Below are positions 1 to 5,902 of a DNA stretch of 7,589 nt, piece after piece. The position numbers and the translations under genes were made by a program. This stretch comes from Bacteroidota bacterium (GTDB taxonomy: Bacteria; Bacteroidota; Bacteroidia; Flavobacteriales; Flavobacteriaceae), in contig JAACDD010000149.1 in NCBI GenBank assembly GCA_009937085.1, positions 1 to 7,589 on the forward strand, written 5' to 3'. Position 1 is the stretch's first letter; every line of letters begins with the position of its first letter. The notes beneath the pieces were generated by a model, which did no database searches, was not told the origin of the DNA, and saw only the letters and a program-made list of their open reading frames with translations.

Positions 1-138
1 AGCGGCACCATCGTGTACCTCTCCAATTTTATGACTAACACCTGTGTAGTATAAGATACGCTCGGTGGTAGTGGTTTTACCAGCGTCAATATGCGCTGCA
101 ATCCCAATGTTACGTGTATATTTTAAATTTCTTGCCAT
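1..138 (-). CDS. fusA: Translation elongation factor G (EF-G), N-terminal fragment
   Basis: This is the first 46 codons of EF-G, the ribosomal translocase GTPase that moves tRNAs and mRNA through the ribosome after each peptide bond and, with RRF, splits ribosomes. The rest lies beyond the left edge. The visible protein begins MARNLKYTRNIGIAAHIDAG and contains the G1/P-loop AHIDAGKT at residues 15-22, then the TTTERILYYTG stretch that leads into switch I. This is characteristic of EF-G rather than EF-Tu or LepA. The ATG (complement of 136-138) is 18 bases after the rpsG stop, with A at -3 and -6 and no Shine-Dalgarno sequence. That fits Bacteroidota initiation. As third gene of the str operon it is expected to be co-transcribed with rpsL and rpsG. 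The identification is very secure; whether the full gene is intact cannot be seen. Confidence 0.97.
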   Translation of the reverse strand, partial: MARNLKYTRNIGIAAHIDAGKTTTTERILYYTGVSHKIGEVHDGAA

Positions 139-156
139 GATTGTTATGCTGCGTTT

Positions 157-633
157 TTAGAATCTAAAATGTGAAAAGGCTTTGTTCGCTTCTGCCATTT
201 TGTGAGTATCTGTACGTTTTTTAACGGCAGCTCCTTCTTCTTTTTCGGCAGCAATGATTTCGGCAGCAAGTTTTTGCGCCATAGATTTTTCGTTACGCTT
301 ACGTGAATAACCGATAAGCCATTTCATGGCCATAGAAATTTTTCGGTCTGGACGAATTTGCATGGGAATTTGAAATGTAGCACCACCCACACGACGACTA
401 CGCACTTCTACGTGCGGCATAACGTTTGAAAGCGCATCTTTCCAAATTTGGAGTGCATCTTTCTCTTCGTCTTGGTTTTTAGATTCTACGATATCTATCG
501 CATCGTAAAATATTTTAAAAGCTGTTGATTTTTTTCCGCTCCACATTAGGTTATTAACAAAACGTGTGACCAGTTGGTCATTGAATCTCGGATCGGGAAG
601 TAAAGGGCGCTTTTTCGCCTTTCTTTTTCTCAT
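157..633 (-). CDS. rpsG: 30S ribosomal protein S7
   Basis: S7 is a primary 16S rRNA-binding protein that nucleates folding of the 3' major domain (30S head) and lies near the E site. The 158-aa product matches the length usual for Bacteroidota. Visible features are the basic N-terminal tail (MRKRKAKKRPLLPDPRF), the helical core with FVNNLMWSGKKSTA at about residues 25-38, the rRNA-contacting beta-hairpin VEVRSRRVGGATFQIP (75-90), and the basic C-terminal helix ending AFSHFRF. The start is well supported because the MRKRKA.KR N-terminus is typical of S7 in this group. It lies 58 bases downstream of rpsL and 18 bases upstream of fusA in one operon. No Shine-Dalgarno sequence is present, but A is at -3. 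In E. coli, S7 represses its own operon by binding the rpsL-rpsG gap; the hairpin at 650-667 is a candidate for a similar role here, which is inference. Confidence 0.98.
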   Translation of the reverse strand: MRKRKAKKRPLLPDPRFNDQLVTRFVNNLMWSGKKSTAFKIFYDAIDIVESKNQDEEKDALQIWKDALSNVMPHVEVRSRRVGGATFQIPMQIRPDRKISMAMKWLIGYSRKRNEKSMAQKLAAEIIAAEKEEGAAVKKRTDTHKMAEANKAFSHFRF

Positions 634-649
634 ATTCTATGTTTGAGTG

Positions 650-667
650 GTTCAAGCAAGCTTGAAC
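650..667 (-). promoter_or_regulatory. Intercistronic RNA hairpin before rpsG (candidate S7 operator)
   Basis: The 58-base rpsL-rpsG gap holds a perfect 7-bp inverted repeat with a 4-base loop. In the mRNA sense (minus strand) it reads GUUCAAG-CUUG-CUUGAAC. The loop is CUUG closed by a G-C pair, which is one of the known extra-stable tetraloop types. The structure ends 16 bases before the rpsG ATG. No U-run follows, so it does not look like an intrinsic terminator. In E. coli this same gap binds S7 and mediates translational feedback. A similar role here, or mRNA stabilisation or processing, is inferred from position only. Confidence 0.5.
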
Positions 668-691
668 GTCATATTAACGTATCGCTACTAT

Positions 692-1066
692 TTACTTTTT
701 TGGTCGTTTTGCACCATACTTAGATCGGCGCTGCAAACGGCCTTCAACACCTGCGGTGTCAAGTGCACCACGAACAATGTGGTAACGCACTCCGGGTAAA
801 TCTTTTACACGACCTCCACGAACAAGCACAATAGAGTGCTCTTGGAGGTTGTGGCCTTCCCCTGGAATGTAGGCATTCACCTCATTTCCGTTGGTTAGAC
901 GAACCCTAGCCACTTTCCGCATTGCGGAATTAGGCTTTTTAGGTGTTGTTGTGTACACTCGTGTGCACACTCCACGACGCTGTGGACATGAATCCAAAGC
1001 TGCGGATTTGCTCTTTTTGACAAGGTCCTTACGGCCTTTGCGAACTAGTTGCGATATCGTTGGCAT
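692..1066 (-). CDS. rpsL: 30S ribosomal protein S12
   Basis: S12 sits at the 30S decoding centre and controls accuracy of codon recognition. The 124-aa protein is full length and collinear with the family: N-terminal PTISQLVRKGR, the CPQRRGVCTRVYTTTPKKPNSA block (residues 27-48), the GEGHNLQEHS loop (69-78), RGGRVKDLPGVRYH (83-96) and the basic tail RSKYGAKRPKK. K43 and K88, where substitutions classically give streptomycin resistance, are both wild type, as is P91. The gene is therefore predicted to encode a streptomycin-sensitive S12. D89 is the residue that RimO methylthiolates in E. coli. It is the first gene of the str operon, preceded by a strong consensus promoter, with a leader of roughly 30 bases and no Shine-Dalgarno sequence. 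Identity is certain. Confidence 0.99.
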   Translation of the reverse strand: MPTISQLVRKGRKDLVKKSKSAALDSCPQRRGVCTRVYTTTPKKPNSAMRKVARVRLTNGNEVNAYIPGEGHNLQEHSIVLVRGGRVKDLPGVRYHIVRGALDTAGVEGRLQRRSKYGAKRPKK

Positions 1067-1085
1067 ACGTTATACTTACTTTATT

Positions 1086-1099
1086 CCTTTATTTAAAGG
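1086..1099 (-). promoter_or_regulatory. Short palindrome at the predicted 5' end of the str operon mRNA
   Basis: The sequence CCTTTATTTAAAGG is a perfect inverted repeat (6-bp arms, 2-base centre, or 5-bp arms with a 4-base loop). It starts at, or within a few bases of, the transcription start predicted from the -7 box at 1104-1111. As RNA it would form a small AU-rich hairpin at the extreme 5' end, which could protect the message. As DNA it could be a protein-binding site overlapping +1. Both roles are inferred; short AT-rich palindromes also arise by chance. Confidence 0.3.
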
Positions 1100-1103
1100 G
1101 CTG

Positions 1104-1134
1104 CAAATGTAGTATAATTTTCTACGCTATCAAA
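1104..1134 (-). promoter_or_regulatory. Bacteroidota consensus promoter of the rpsL-rpsG-fusA operon
   Basis: Read on the minus strand this is TTTG (complement of 1131-1134), a 19-base spacer, then TACATTTG (complement of 1104-1111). This matches exactly the -33/-7 promoter described for Bacteroides and Flavobacterium (TTTG-N19-TAnnTTTG), used by the group's divergent primary sigma factor. Transcription should start near 1097-1100, giving a leader of about 31-34 bases before the rpsL ATG. Two T-runs on the plus strand (A-runs on the promoter strand) further upstream, at 1149-1154 and 1159-1164, may act as an UP-like element. Strength and start site are inferred. Confidence 0.85.
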
Positions 1135-1148
1135 CACAGCTATGTAAT

Positions 1149-1167
1149 TTTTTTACTGTTTTTTACT
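1149..1167. repeat. Two helically phased T-tracts in the divergent intergenic region
   Basis: TTTTTTACT occurs twice, at 1149-1157 and 1159-1167, exactly 10 bases apart, i.e. about one turn of DNA. Such phased A/T tracts tend to bend DNA. They lie roughly 50-70 bases upstream of the predicted rpsL transcription start, the usual zone for upstream promoter elements, and also about 90-110 bases upstream of the menF start. The repeat is directly visible; any promoter-stimulating role is inference. Confidence 0.4.
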
Positions 1168-1256
1168 ACTGGTTGTTTTAACCTGTTTGTTAGTCCTATC
1201 TTTTTGATTCAAATGCAATTGTAAATTTCGCGTTATGTTATTACAACTTCGGTGCG

Positions 1257-1264
1257 TAGTTTTG
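1257..1264 (+). promoter_or_regulatory. -7 promoter box of menF, close to its ATG
   Basis: TAGTTTTG is an exact match to the Bacteroidota -7 consensus TAnnTTTG and ends 8 bases before the ATG at 1273. Transcription would start about 4 bases before the ATG, giving a nearly leaderless mRNA. No clear TTG is present at the -33 position (expected to end near 1233-1239), so this is a partial match. The box lies inside the longer GTG-started reading frame, so it favours the ATG at 1273 as the real start. Confidence 0.5.
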
Positions 1265-1272
1265 TTGCCAAT

Positions 1273-2316
1273 ATGCCAGAAAATCAAAATGCGTTTATTG
1301 AATTTTTTGATGCGCTTCGTGCCAAGCAGCTTCCCTTTGTTTTATTTCGATTGCCACAAACGCAAGAAATTATCCTTTACCAGCAACACGATGACAAACA
1401 GCATCAATCCAAAACATTAACTGAAAGTGGTTTTGTATTCGCACCCTTTTTAGCCGAAGCTTCAAATACATATATTCCAAACCAAACCGAAAAACGTTTT
1501 GCGATTCCTCAGGTGCCTAAACAAAACGAAAGAAGCAGCGTAACTGATGCGCAAAACAAGTCCTATTATATGGAATTGATTACTGCTGCAAAAAATACGA
1601 TTAAGGATAGTAACCTAAAAAAAGTAGTGGTTTCCAGACAGCATAAACAACCCTTTACGGGATCAATGGCAACATCATTTTTAAAATTGACACACGCCTA
1701 CCCCAACGCTATGGTATATTTTTGGTCACATCCGCATACTGGGGAATGGATGGGCGCAACACCCGAAACACTGCTTAATATTGAGCAGGGCACTTGTAAA
1801 ACCATGGCATTGGCAGGAACATTGCCCTACAACGATAACACCACGCCAAATTGGACACCTAAAGAAGTTGATGAGCAACAAATGGTAACCGATTTTATTC
1901 AAATGCAACTGGAACAAATCTTTCCGAAAAACAGCATACAACTATCACCTACCTATTCCAGGCGCGCAGGAAATTTAGTACACTTATGTGCCGATTTTGA
2001 AGTACCGCTTGGTAACGCAACTGCACTTGATGTTGTGCGACTGCTTCATCCAACTCCTGCTGTAGCGGGTGTCCCTGTTAAAGAAAGTTTGAATTTTCTA
2101 AAAACACATGAAAAACACAGCCGTAAATATTACGCAGGAATTTTGGGACCAATTGCCAATAACAGCGTAAACCTTTTTGTAAACTTACGTTGTGCTGAAC
2201 TCACTCGTACTGGTGTAACATTGTATGTTGGCGGCGGTATTACGGCACAAAGTGATGCCGAAACAGAATGGACAGAAAGTCAGCAAAAAGCAGAAACCTT
2301 ACTTCGTATATTGTAA
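1273..2316 (+). CDS. menF: Isochorismate synthase (chorismate-binding enzyme), menaquinone pathway
   Basis: It converts chorismate to isochorismate, the first committed step of menaquinone synthesis, with Mg2+ in the cytoplasm. The 347-aa product shows the chorismate-utilising fold motifs in order: KKVVVSR at residues 116-122 (K117 matching the general base of MenF/EntC), GATPE at 161-165 (E165 matching the general acid), LAGT near 181, LHPTPAVAG (258-266), SRKYYAG (283-289), and GGGI...ETEW...Q.KAE near the C-terminus with the Mg-binding glutamates. The N-terminal domain is short and divergent, as usual in flavobacteria. I chose the ATG at 1273 because an exact -7 box ends 8 bases before it; a GTG at 1252 would add seven residues, and an ATG at 1235 is out of frame. 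The next gene is menD, which makes a menaquinone role far likelier than siderophore or salicylate synthesis. EntC-type activity cannot be told apart by sequence alone. Confidence 0.92.
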   Translation: MPENQNAFIEFFDALRAKQLPFVLFRLPQTQEIILYQQHDDKQHQSKTLTESGFVFAPFLAEASNTYIPNQTEKRFAIPQVPKQNERSSVTDAQNKSYYMELITAAKNTIKDSNLKKVVVSRQHKQPFTGSMATSFLKLTHAYPNAMVYFWSHPHTGEWMGATPETLLNIEQGTCKTMALAGTLPYNDNTTPNWTPKEVDEQQMVTDFIQMQLEQIFPKNSIQLSPTYSRRAGNLVHLCADFEVPLGNATALDVVRLLHPTPAVAGVPVKESLNFLKTHEKHSRKYYAGILGPIANNSVNLFVNLRCAELTRTGVTLYVGGGITAQSDAETEWTESQQKAETLLRIL

Positions 2317-2321
2317 GTCTT

Positions 2322-2333
2322 TGCTAATTAGCA
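2322..2333. promoter_or_regulatory. 12-bp perfect palindrome between menF and menD
   Basis: TGCTAATTAGCA is a gapless self-complementary 12-mer, six bases after the menF stop and overlapping the -33 region expected for the menD promoter. It could be an operator for a dimeric regulator. With no loop and no following U-run it is a poor terminator. One or two such palindromes are expected by chance in a window of this size, so its placement is the only support. Confidence 0.25.
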
Positions 2334-2351
2334 CACTCATTTGCGGTTTTG

Positions 2352-2359
2352 TACCTTTG
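2352..2359 (+). promoter_or_regulatory. -7 promoter box of menD, close to its ATG
   Basis: TACCTTTG matches the Bacteroidota -7 consensus TAnnTTTG exactly and ends 7 bases before the menD ATG at 2367. The predicted start is about 3-4 bases before that ATG, so the message would be nearly leaderless. The -33 region has only TTAG at 2328-2331 and no clean TTG. The geometry is almost the same as at menF. It suggests that menD and the genes after it can be transcribed independently of menF. Confidence 0.55.
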
Positions 2360-2366
2360 CGCAGCT

Positions 2367-4163
2367 ATGAAAAATGATGCCAAATCACATCAACTGTTAT
2401 ACACTGATATTCCGCTGCCGCAAGCCGTAGTGCACTTCAGTAGTCAGTATGATATTCAGCATATCGTTATTTCTGCGGGATCTAGAAATGCTCCCTTGAC
2501 AAATGGATTTGTTGAAAACCCCTTTTTTACTACTTATAGTATCGTTGATGAGCGAGCTGCTGCCTTTTTCGCTTTGGGCATTGCACAACAATTAGGAAAG
2601 CCTGTAGCGTTGGTTTGTACTTCAGGATCTGCCTTATTAAATTATTATCCTGCTGTAGCAGAAGCATTTTACAGCGAAGCTTCTTTGGTTATTCTATCGG
2701 CAGATCGCATGCCACATCGCGTGGATATAGGAGATGGACAAACCATACAACAAGAAGGTGTATTTGGCCCGCATTTGATTGGTGCTGCTTCTTTAAAACC
2801 AGACGTATCGCATGCAACAGCTGCGTTACTTTCCAGTAATAAACAGCCCTATTTTTCAGCAAAGCCCACAAAAAAAGAAATTGATGCTTTGCAACAAAAA
2901 CATCAGACGCATAATACCAAAGAATTACAGCGAGTATTCGCGTTAGCGGCTACTGCAAAAGGTCCTGTGCATGTAAATATTCCCATGGAAGAGCCGCTTT
3001 ACGGCATGACAACTACGCCTATTGCTTTTCCAAAAGTTCCTGCGTTGAAAACACCTACAGCCGAAACTGATTTTGAGCTGTTAAAATCTGCTTGGAAAAA
3101 CGCAAAGCGCAAGATGATTTTGGTGGGTGTTGCCAAACCAAATGCTGGTTTAGCGAACGCCTTAACTAATTTATTAGAAGATCCTAGTGTGCTTGTGCTT
3201 ACCGAAAAAACCTCTAATTTTTCGCATCCCGCAGCGATTGATGCGATTGATTGCCTTATGGCGCCAATAGCGTTGGAACAAAACGGTGGTGAGGAAGAAC
3301 TGAAGCCCGATTTATTGCTTACCATAGGAGGAATGATAGTCTCCAAAAAAATCAAATTCTTTTTAAGAAAGCATAAAGCTGCGCAACATATTCACATAGA
3401 TCAAACTAAAGCAAACGATACTTTTTATTACCTATCTAAGCATATCAATGCGCCAGCAGAAGATGCACTTAATACAGTGTCAGAAATCAATCAACGGCAA
3501 GAAAACGATTACCAAACTACAGTGCTAAATCGCTATCACAACTATCTCAAAAAAGGAAAGACTTACTTGAATAGTATTCCATTTTCTGACCTTCGCGTGT
3601 TTGATTTAATTACCAAAGCATTTCCGCAAAACACACATTTGCAAGTTGCTAACAGCTCCTCTATTCGTTATATACAGCTTTTTGATTTACCCCGTGGAAC
3701 GGAAGTGTTTTGCAATCGTGGAACAGCTGGAATTGATGGGAGTACCGCCACAGCGATGGGTGCAGCACAAATTAACCCAAAACAAATGGTGCTTATTACT
3801 GGGGACTTAAGCTTCTTTTATGACATCAATGGCTTATGGCATAATTATATTCCAAATCATGCGCGGATTATTATTGTCAACAATCAAGGAGGTGGTATTT
3901 TTAGGATTTTACCCGGCGAAAAAGACAGTCCCAAGTACGACACCTATTTTGAAACCATTCACGGCCGTAATGCCAAAGACATGGCAAAAGCATTTGGGTT
4001 TGCTTACAAGCGTGTACGTACAGGTTGGGGGTTAAAGCAATCGCTTCGTGGATTTTTTAATCCTTCCAAACAACCAAAAATTTTAGAAATTTGTACGCCA
4101 AGAAAACATAACGACTCCGTGCTGTTGGACTATTTTAGTGCAATGGCAAACACAACGAAATAA
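2367..4163 (+). CDS. menD: SEPHCHC synthase MenD
   Basis: This thiamine-diphosphate enzyme decarboxylates 2-oxoglutarate and adds the succinyl semialdehyde unit to isochorismate, giving SEPHCHC, the second menaquinone step. The product is 598 aa from the ATG at 2367 (a TTG six codons upstream is open but overlaps the -7 box). The N-terminal Pyr domain has GSRNAPL (38-44), the catalytic-type glutamate E62 in DERAAAFFALG, TSGSALLNYYPA and the DGQTIQQ region. A central domain follows the NIPMEEPLY segment. The C-terminal PP domain has CNRGTAGIDG and the cofactor/Mg motif GDLSFFYD (479-486) through NNQGGGIF (505-512). Two normally conserved prolines are replaced: PGSR is AGSR (A37) and ADRP is ADRM (M115); key charged residues remain, so activity is expected. 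It lies 50 bases after menF and 9 bases before menB. Confidence 0.97.
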   Translation: MKNDAKSHQLLYTDIPLPQAVVHFSSQYDIQHIVISAGSRNAPLTNGFVENPFFTTYSIVDERAAAFFALGIAQQLGKPVALVCTSGSALLNYYPAVAEAFYSEASLVILSADRMPHRVDIGDGQTIQQEGVFGPHLIGAASLKPDVSHATAALLSSNKQPYFSAKPTKKEIDALQQKHQTHNTKELQRVFALAATAKGPVHVNIPMEEPLYGMTTTPIAFPKVPALKTPTAETDFELLKSAWKNAKRKMILVGVAKPNAGLANALTNLLEDPSVLVLTEKTSNFSHPAAIDAIDCLMAPIALEQNGGEEELKPDLLLTIGGMIVSKKIKFFLRKHKAAQHIHIDQTKANDTFYYLSKHINAPAEDALNTVSEINQRQENDYQTTVLNRYHNYLKKGKTYLNSIPFSDLRVFDLITKAFPQNTHLQVANSSSIRYIQLFDLPRGTEVFCNRGTAGIDGSTATAMGAAQINPKQMVLITGDLSFFYDINGLWHNYIPNHARIIIVNNQGGGIFRILPGEKDSPKYDTYFETIHGRNAKDMAKAFGFAYKRVRTGWGLKQSLRGFFNPSKQPKILEICTPRKHNDSVLLDYFSAMANTTK

Positions 4164-4172
4164 ATTAATAAT

Positions 4173-4988
4173 ATGAGAAACTGGGAAACCATAAAAGAGT
4201 ATAGCGATATCCGCTTTGAGTTTTACAAAGGCATCGCTAAAATTACCATTGATCGCGAAAAGGTATATAACGCCTTTCGTCCTGAAACGAATAATCAAAT
4301 GTTAGAAGCGATGGACGTTTGTCGCGAACGCGAAGACATTGATGTAATTGTATTTACGGGTGCTGGCGAAAAAGCATTTTGTAGTGGCGGCGACCAAAAC
4401 GTAAAAGGTGTTGGTGGTTATGTAGGTGAAGATGGCATTCCACGTTTAAACGTATTGGATTTGCACAAGAAAATAAGAGAAATTCCAAAACCTGTAGTTG
4501 CCATGGTAAACGGCTACGCCATTGGCGGCGGACACGTACTGCATGTGGTATGTGACCTAACTATTGCAAGTGAGAATGCTATTTTTGGACAAACAGGTCC
4601 TAAAGTGGGAAGTTTTGATGGCGGATTTGGATCATCCTATCTAGCACGCCATGTAGGGCAGAAAAAAGCGCGTGAAATTTGGTTTTTGTGTCAGCAATAC
4701 TCCGCACAGGAAGCCTTGGATATGGGCTTGATAAACAAGGTTGTTCCACTTGCTGATTTGGAAGATACTACTGTTGAATGGTGTCAGATTATGCAGCAAC
4801 GTAGTCCTTTGGCGTTACGCATGCTTAAACGCTGTATGAACGCAGAACTGGACGGACAACACGGATTAATGCAACTTGCTGGCGATGCTACGCTTATGTA
4901 TTACTTGATGGACGAAGCGCAAGAAGGAAAAAATGCCTTTTTAGAAAAACGAGCGCCTAACTTTAAGCAGTATCCTAAATTCCCATAG
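4173..4988 (+). CDS. menB: 1,4-dihydroxy-2-naphthoyl-CoA synthase MenB
   Basis: It cyclises o-succinylbenzoyl-CoA to DHNA-CoA by an intramolecular Claisen condensation, forming the second ring of the naphthoquinone. The 271-aa protein is a full-length crotonase-fold enzyme. The oxyanion-hole region FCSGGDQ is at 69-75, GYAIGGGHVLHVVCDL at 114-129, and the MenB signature GQTGPKVGSFDGGFGSSYLA at 139-158 with catalytic S147 and D149. G142 occupies the position that is Asp in type II enzymes such as the M. tuberculosis one. This is therefore predicted to be a type I MenB that uses bicarbonate as its catalytic base. The C-terminus KRAPNFKQYPKFP is also typical. The ATG follows menD by 9 bases in an A/T-rich context (A at -3 and -6) without a Shine-Dalgarno sequence. 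The stop TAG shares its G with the menA GTG start. Confidence 0.98.
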   Translation: MRNWETIKEYSDIRFEFYKGIAKITIDREKVYNAFRPETNNQMLEAMDVCREREDIDVIVFTGAGEKAFCSGGDQNVKGVGGYVGEDGIPRLNVLDLHKKIREIPKPVVAMVNGYAIGGGHVLHVVCDLTIASENAIFGQTGPKVGSFDGGFGSSYLARHVGQKKAREIWFLCQQYSAQEALDMGLINKVVPLADLEDTTVEWCQIMQQRSPLALRMLKRCMNAELDGQHGLMQLAGDATLMYYLMDEAQEGKNAFLEKRAPNFKQYPKFP

Positions 4989-5902
4989 TGACTTCACCTT
5001 CGTTGTTTCGCATTTGGATTTCCGCCGCGCGCTTGCGTACGCTACCGCTTTCGGTAGCAGGAATTGTGGTAGGTAATGCATTGGCGATGCAACACACTGA
5101 CTTTTCGTGGATACTTTTTGGAGGCACCTTACTTACAGCTATTGCCTTTCAAATTTTATCCAATTTTGCGAACGATTACGGCGATGGTATAAAAGGCACA
5201 GACAACGAAAACAGGGTTGGACCAAAACGCGTACTGCAACAAAAACTACTCTCCAAAAAAACACTTTTCAACGGCATTATTCTCACAGGAGTTATTGGTT
5301 TTGTATTGGCAGTATGCACCATAGCTTTGGCATTTGGACTTGAAGAAGTTCAACCTATTTTGGTGTTTTTGGCACTTGCTATTGCGGCCATTTTTGCAGC
5401 CTATAAATACACGGCTGGCAAAGGTGCATACGGCTATCATGCGATGGGCGATTTATTTGTGTTTCTCTTTTTTGGAGGACTGGCTGTCATGGGCGCCTAT
5501 TTTTTGCAAACAAAAACATTACCACTACACATTGTATGGTTTGCAATGGCAATAGGTCTTTTGAGCGTGGGCGTGCTTAATCTAAACAATATGCGCGACA
5601 TGGAAAACGACGCTGCGGTGGGTAAAAAAACAATTGCTTCGCTTTTGGGATTTGCATACGCGAAAACATACCATGCTGTTCTTTTGCTATTTGGCAGTAT
5701 ATGTTTGGGGATTGGATTAATGCAAATCGCGGACTCCCTTTGGCACTACTGCCCTATTATTGTAGTAATACCCTTGCTGATACAGCTTAGTAAAACCCTT
5801 CGCATAACAGCGCATATAGGTTTTGATGCGCTACTAAAACCGCTTGCGCTAACCACTTTTGCCTTAAGTTTAGTGCTGCTTATCACCCAATTATTGATGT
5901 AA
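4988..5902 (+). CDS. menA: 1,4-dihydroxy-2-naphthoate polyprenyltransferase MenA
   Basis: This integral membrane UbiA-family enzyme joins an isoprenoid chain to DHNA, producing demethylmenaquinone. It is the step that moves the pathway into the membrane. The 304-aa protein is strongly hydrophobic with about eight or nine membrane segments. The first aspartate-rich motif is NDYGDGIKGTDNENRVGPKR, starting at N62 (D63, D66). The second is NNMRDMENDAAVGKKT, starting at N200 (D204, D208). Both are diagnostic of MenA. The GTG at 4988 is needed because the conserved AARLRTLPLS segment begins at residue 13, and the next methionine (M34) would remove it. GTG overlaps the menB stop by one base (TAGTG) and the stop overlaps the menC ATG by one base (TAATG), suggesting translational coupling on both sides. 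Flavobacteria usually make MK-6, but chain length is set by the prenyl donor and is not readable here. Confidence 0.96.
   Translation: MTSPSLFRIWISAARLRTLPLSVAGIVVGNALAMQHTDFSWILFGGTLLTAIAFQILSNFANDYGDGIKGTDNENRVGPKRVLQQKLLSKKTLFNGIILTGVIGFVLAVCTIALAFGLEEVQPILVFLALAIAAIFAAYKYTAGKGAYGYHAMGDLFVFLFFGGLAVMGAYFLQTKTLPLHIVWFAMAIGLLSVGVLNLNNMRDMENDAAVGKKTIASLLGFAYAKTYHAVLLLFGSICLGIGLMQIADSLWHYCPIIVVIPLLIQLSKTLRITAHIGFDALLKPLALTTFALSLVLLITQLLM

Noticed and set aside
643..655. Alternative small hairpin TTGA-N5-TCAA overlapping one arm of the rpsG-upstream hairpin, suggesting a switch
   Set aside because: Only four weak pairs against seven in the main hairpin. There is too little support to call a riboswitch-like alternative fold.
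891..1112. 73-codon plus-strand ORF antisense to rpsL
   Set aside because: It lies opposite the highly conserved S12 gene and has no start context or motif. Codon structure is explained by S12.
1173..1206. Possible second menF promoter: TTG at 1173-1175, 21-base spacer, TATCTTTT at 1197-1204
   Set aside because: The -7 part departs from TAnnTTTG (the final G is displaced), and the region is so T-rich that such matches are expected. It cannot be excluded as an additional start.
1252..1272. GTG start at 1252 for isochorismate synthase, adding seven residues
   Set aside because: The added segment contains an exact -7 promoter box, and the protein homology begins well after the ATG at 1273. Kept only as an alternative.
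1235..1420. 61-codon ORF starting with ATG at 1235 on the plus strand
   Set aside because: It overlaps the isochorismate synthase gene in another frame, has no recognisable motif, and its low-complexity content looks like a shadow.
2349..2366. TTG start of menD at 2349
   Set aside because: It would place the -7 box TACCTTTG inside the coding region. The ATG at 2367 gives a normal MenD N-terminus.
3884..3896. AAGGAGGTGG, resembling a Shine-Dalgarno sequence
   Set aside because: It is within menD and encodes the conserved NNQGGG cofactor-binding motif. No start codon of a real gene follows.
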